Below, in pieces: positions 60,648 through 64,000 of a stretch of DNA of 64,000 nucleotides. The DNA is taken from assembly GCA_963580455.1 (NCBI GenBank), contig OY756958.1, positions 3,608,501 through 3,672,500 of the forward strand. Direction: 5' to 3'. The translations under genes were made by a program, and so were the position numbers. Below the pieces are notes generated by a model, which was not told the DNA's origin, did no database searches, and saw only the letters and a program-made list of their open reading frames with translations. Within the stretch, counting starts at the first letter, position 1. The number at the start of each line of letters is the position of its first letter. Source of the DNA: Euonymus europaeus (Eukaryota; Streptophyta; Magnoliopsida; Celastrales; Celastraceae).

Positions 60648-63559
60648 CTAATTTATTCCAGGTGACAGTGGTGGGGTCAAAAAATCATTTCCAGAAGCCC
60701 TAGTAAGATAATTAAAGAAATTAGTCTAAACTTGCAATCCAAAGATAAATAAAGAAAACCCAGTGAAATATCTGAACTTACTGGGTGTTCAGGCCAGGTT
60801 TTCCAATAAGGTTACTTGGAAATTTTCCAGTGAAGTTATTGTTCTGTAAGAACCTGAAAAGCCAAAGGATTTGGGTTAGGCCAATCTAAGACCAAACACT
60901 AACAAAACCAAGCAGTATGAAATGCATTTAAAAAAGTTTTTCCATCAGCAAATAAGACATCAGATGGTGACCCTTCAGCATGTGCTATATCGTCTTGTTG
61001 ATCTGAATGAGAATGCATTCTAGCTGACGTTATTTTCATTTGACATTTGTACGAAATCATTTGACAATACAGCCTCCGAGTATCTTCCAACAGTGAAATG
61101 CAAGGCAGTACAAGTCAGGACAGATAATCTTATATATGATACAAGTGCCTTCGAATCCTCAAAATATCCCCCAAAAATTCTATCTATGACGTCAGAATAG
61201 AGTTTTTTGTGGTACAGACTCATTTTAGACCCTAAATTTACATATGGTTCACATAGTCGGGGCAAAAGTATACTGCACAAAAGCAGGATTCCTTCTATGA
61301 TTTTATCCCATTCCTGCAAGAGAGGTACAAATTATTGTAAATCTAATTACTTAGCCAAGATCCAGCCTAAGACAACTTGTGATACCAGAGGGAAAAAAAT
61401 TCCAGGATCAGTTATCCCTGGAGATGGGGGCCTTATGGAACAGTATTTTACAGAACATTTTCCAGAAGTCAGCTTCCTGTCATGGCTAGCATCAACAAAA
61501 GTATTACCTTCCCAAACGTCTAGAAAAACATTATTCAACACTATTCAGACATTGTAATTTATCTTCATTAAAGCAGGGCAGCATGCAAATGCCAAATGCT
61601 TGTTTGCAGAAAATTCTCATATTGAAGTTTCAACCCCATCATTCTATCCAAAAGGGCCGCGTTTATAATCCAATTCCTGAAATATTAACACAAATGCTCC
61701 TTCATGGCCACTGGGAATGGACACCACATTCTACCATATGTTCAAGTAGCAGTAATCAATTCACTGATTAAAAATCTAAACACAGAATAAAAACAGTGAA
61801 ATTCAATTGGACATGCGTGGTTTTGACATTAAATGAAGAAATGAAGAAGTCCAAACATAATTATAAATGCTTCACTCTTAATGGGTTTCCATTTTACCAA
61901 TAACCTTCCTTGCAACTAGCATCTTAAACTATGAAACGGAAGTGTCTTAGTTCCTTTAGGTGATGGTGGCATCACGCAAAACCTAAGTTGCCTCGTTCTT
62001 TTTCCTTTTCATGATAATAAGATCATCAGTATTTGATATCACTTTATGCTGGCTCCAGGGTTCTGCATGTACGAAGGAATTGGTGGACACCAAAAATATT
62101 ATTACCGAATAATTGGAAGACGACATAAATGCCCCGGTCTCAGGTAAGTTCCAAAGGCAATGCACGGAACAAAATGAATGACAGGGTACATGATCCAAAT
62201 CAATGAGAAATGCCGATATGCTCTAAATTTTCAATTACTGAGGTATGAATATGATTTTAATTCAAAACGGCTGGCTGCAGCAATATAGTCTTCTAATCAA
62301 AGAGCCCCAGAAAAAGTAGCCAAAAAAACTGTGATATCTAGTTGATCCAACTTAAGCAAAAATGAAGAATGATGCATCTAGTAAAGGTTTGCAGTGGTTG
62401 ACAAATTTCAAAAAGAACAGGAAAAAAAAACTTTCTTTTTTTTATAGACAATTCAGTTACAACGAAAACGAATAGAGAAAACTAACGAGGGTCAGTTTCC
62501 TGTCCTCTCTTTAATCCACCATATAAAACCAGAGAACCAGTTCATCCAACGTTGGAGTTGGGGTTTCTCTGGTGGATGCAGTCTAAGTCAAATGAAGCCA
62601 TTGCCGATGCGAATGAGGTTTTTAAGACATTTTCAATTGTGGCATGAATAAGCAAATAAATTTTGCGAAAACATTTTGATACGTAAAGACTACTGATGTA
62701 CTAAAAAGAGAAATAAATAGAAGTTCTGAATTAAAATTCCTATTCACATACTACATCGTCTTAAAGATAGTAATTAGATTTGCCGACATACTTCATCCTT
62801 TATTAGAATGCTTCAGTCCAAAAATACGGGCATGAGTATTCACTAATAGATAATCTAGCAATGATGACCTACATGCTAGTCAACGCAGTGAATCCGGCTA
62901 AACTAGGTGAAAGTGATCCCACAAGGCCACTTGTCAAGCTCCTTGAACAACGAAGAAAAGGAAATTGTAAGTTTGAGTAGTAGAACTTATGATGAATAGC
63001 AATTCTCTGAGCCTTTACCTTTAGCATGTTACTCTGTCCACTGATATTCACGGGGCAAACAGGGATCACCATTCCAATCAAGTGGAGGATTCTGGATACT
63101 GTTTTTATAGTTTCCAAAGCTATGACTGCAACAAGAAAGGTAAACAACAAAGGTTAGCAACTCTTGTGCACAAAACTCCCACAACTATATCTCACAAAAA
63201 TATATACTTTATTTTTCCTTATTTCTTTCTTATCCATAAAATATGTTTTCGTTCTAGAACCATCATTTGACTTAGCAGTGGGAGACAAAGTATTCGTTGT
63301 GACACCACTAAGTGGCAACTGCGTTGCAAACACAGTAGCACCTGCTGGGGTCACATTCAAATTGCCAAAATATGTGACATGGTGTATACTTATACTATGG
63401 CCATCTCAATTCCTGTGACCAGACATAAGCTTGGTATCAAATATTCTCGAAGGGGGAAGATTCCAGAAGCCAGAAATAGATATATTTCTGTTGCTTACTA
63501 CGGAAGAATCACTTCGATCGAAAGGCTCCCAAAACCGGTCAAACTGATCATTTGGATAC
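60648..63559 (-). pseudogene. Malectin-like/LRR protein gene, decayed
   Basis: Pieces in the order of plant malectin-like LRR proteins (At1g25570/At3g19230 type, named from memory). 63559-63406: YPNDQFDRFWEPFDRSDSS and ISISGFWNLPPSRIF, then a premature TGA. About 63375-63270: NLNVTPAGATVFATQLPLSG. About 63127-63020: ALETIK, then in another frame NPPLDWNGDPCLPREYQWT and a stop. 62941-62873: GLVGSLSPSLAGFTALTS. 60853-60782: FLQNNNFTGKFPSNLIGKPG. 60699-60648: ASGNDFLTPPLSPGIN and stop. The last two exons splice cleanly, but the upstream part has at least three frame breaks and lacks the segment between FWNLPP and NLNVTP, and I could not find the LRR exon expected between 62873 and 60853. The gene may continue to the right of 63559. 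Confidence 0.65.
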
Positions 63560-64000
63560 CTGGTAATACAAAATATTCAATCTAAGCAAAATGATGGAGA
63601 ACATATGCAATTCAACAGCTTGAACTTGGTTCATATATGGAAAATCCATTTTCAGATGCAATTTATAGATTGATCACCAAGTAGTCTTATGCTCTTTCTA
63701 GCTACAAATTATTACTGTGTCAATCTTCTCCTCAATGCATATTGAACTATGGCAATGAAGTATATAGACTCACAAACTAAATATTTATTACAATTCAAAC
63801 CAGATTAACGCAAAAAAACAAAACCGGCCAATTGAGGAGCAATGTTGCAGTTCAAAGCCTCAAGAGCCATCATTCTCGATGTCAGGTATTTCTCTTGATT
63901 TACATCATGTTTGTCCCTTTCAAATTCAATCAAACTGCTGAATGAATCCCCACTATAAACAAACAGCGAGTATTCTATATCAAAACCAAGTACAGAACAA
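63560..64000. other. Right edge, possible further coding sequence
   Basis: On minus, 63950-63840 is open after an AG (GDSFSSLIEFERDKHDVN, then MMALEALNCNIAPQLAG). I do not recognise it and it does not match the malectin domain expected upstream of the pseudogene. It could be an exon of a gene that extends beyond the window. Confidence 0.3.

Overview
The window is nuclear DNA from a flowering plant, most likely a eudicot. The evidence is multi-exon genes with plant-type families (sugar-transport STP carrier, CLC-d chloride channel, peroxisomal LACS, BKI1), GT-AG introns of 80 to 2000 bases, and a dense load of plant transposons (Ty3 chromovirus, MULE, Ty1/copia, L1 LINE, Stowaway MITEs, SINEs, hAT). 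No prokaryotic, organellar or CRISPR-like features were seen. The species cannot be named from the sequence.

Layout. 0.7-1.1 kb: an orphan second exon of a phytocyanin. 1.6-3.7 kb (minus): an intact four-exon STP-type hexose/H+ symporter. 4.5-6.3 kb: a Stowaway MITE and a tandem repeat of about 335 bp. 7.2-9.3 kb: a patchwork of gene fragments, all on the minus strand (CLC-d piece, monodehydroascorbate reductase, an HSP90-like scrap, a BAG/IQ piece and a gag end). 9.26-14.56 kb: a young chromodomain-bearing Ty3 retrotransposon that split an older gag gene. 18.7-29.3 kb (minus): a 23-exon CLC-d gene whose introns hold several repeats. 30.1-34.0 kb: a MULE with perfect 9-bp target duplication and subterminal arrays of a TGGTCGTGCC motif. 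34.7-43.4 kb (minus): a 23-exon LACS6-type gene. 44-48.6 kb: hAT, copia and LINE remnants, nested. 49.3-50.9 kb: nested MITEs and another tandem repeat. 52.8-53.8 kb (plus): single-exon BKI1. 59.1-59.8 kb (plus): a single-exon protein sharing an ADELF-x2-G-x-LLP motif with BKI1. 60.6-63.6 kb (minus): a decayed malectin-like/LRR gene.

The complete genes are independent: sugar uptake at the plasma membrane (STP), anion/proton exchange in endomembranes (CLC-d), fatty-acid activation for peroxisomal beta-oxidation (LACS6) and brassinosteroid signalling (BKI1). I joined exons by hand from splice sites and homology; the summed CDS lengths of STP (1506), CLC-d (2409) and LACS6 (2085) are each divisible by three, which supports the models. 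Family assignments are from memory of conserved motifs, not from a search.
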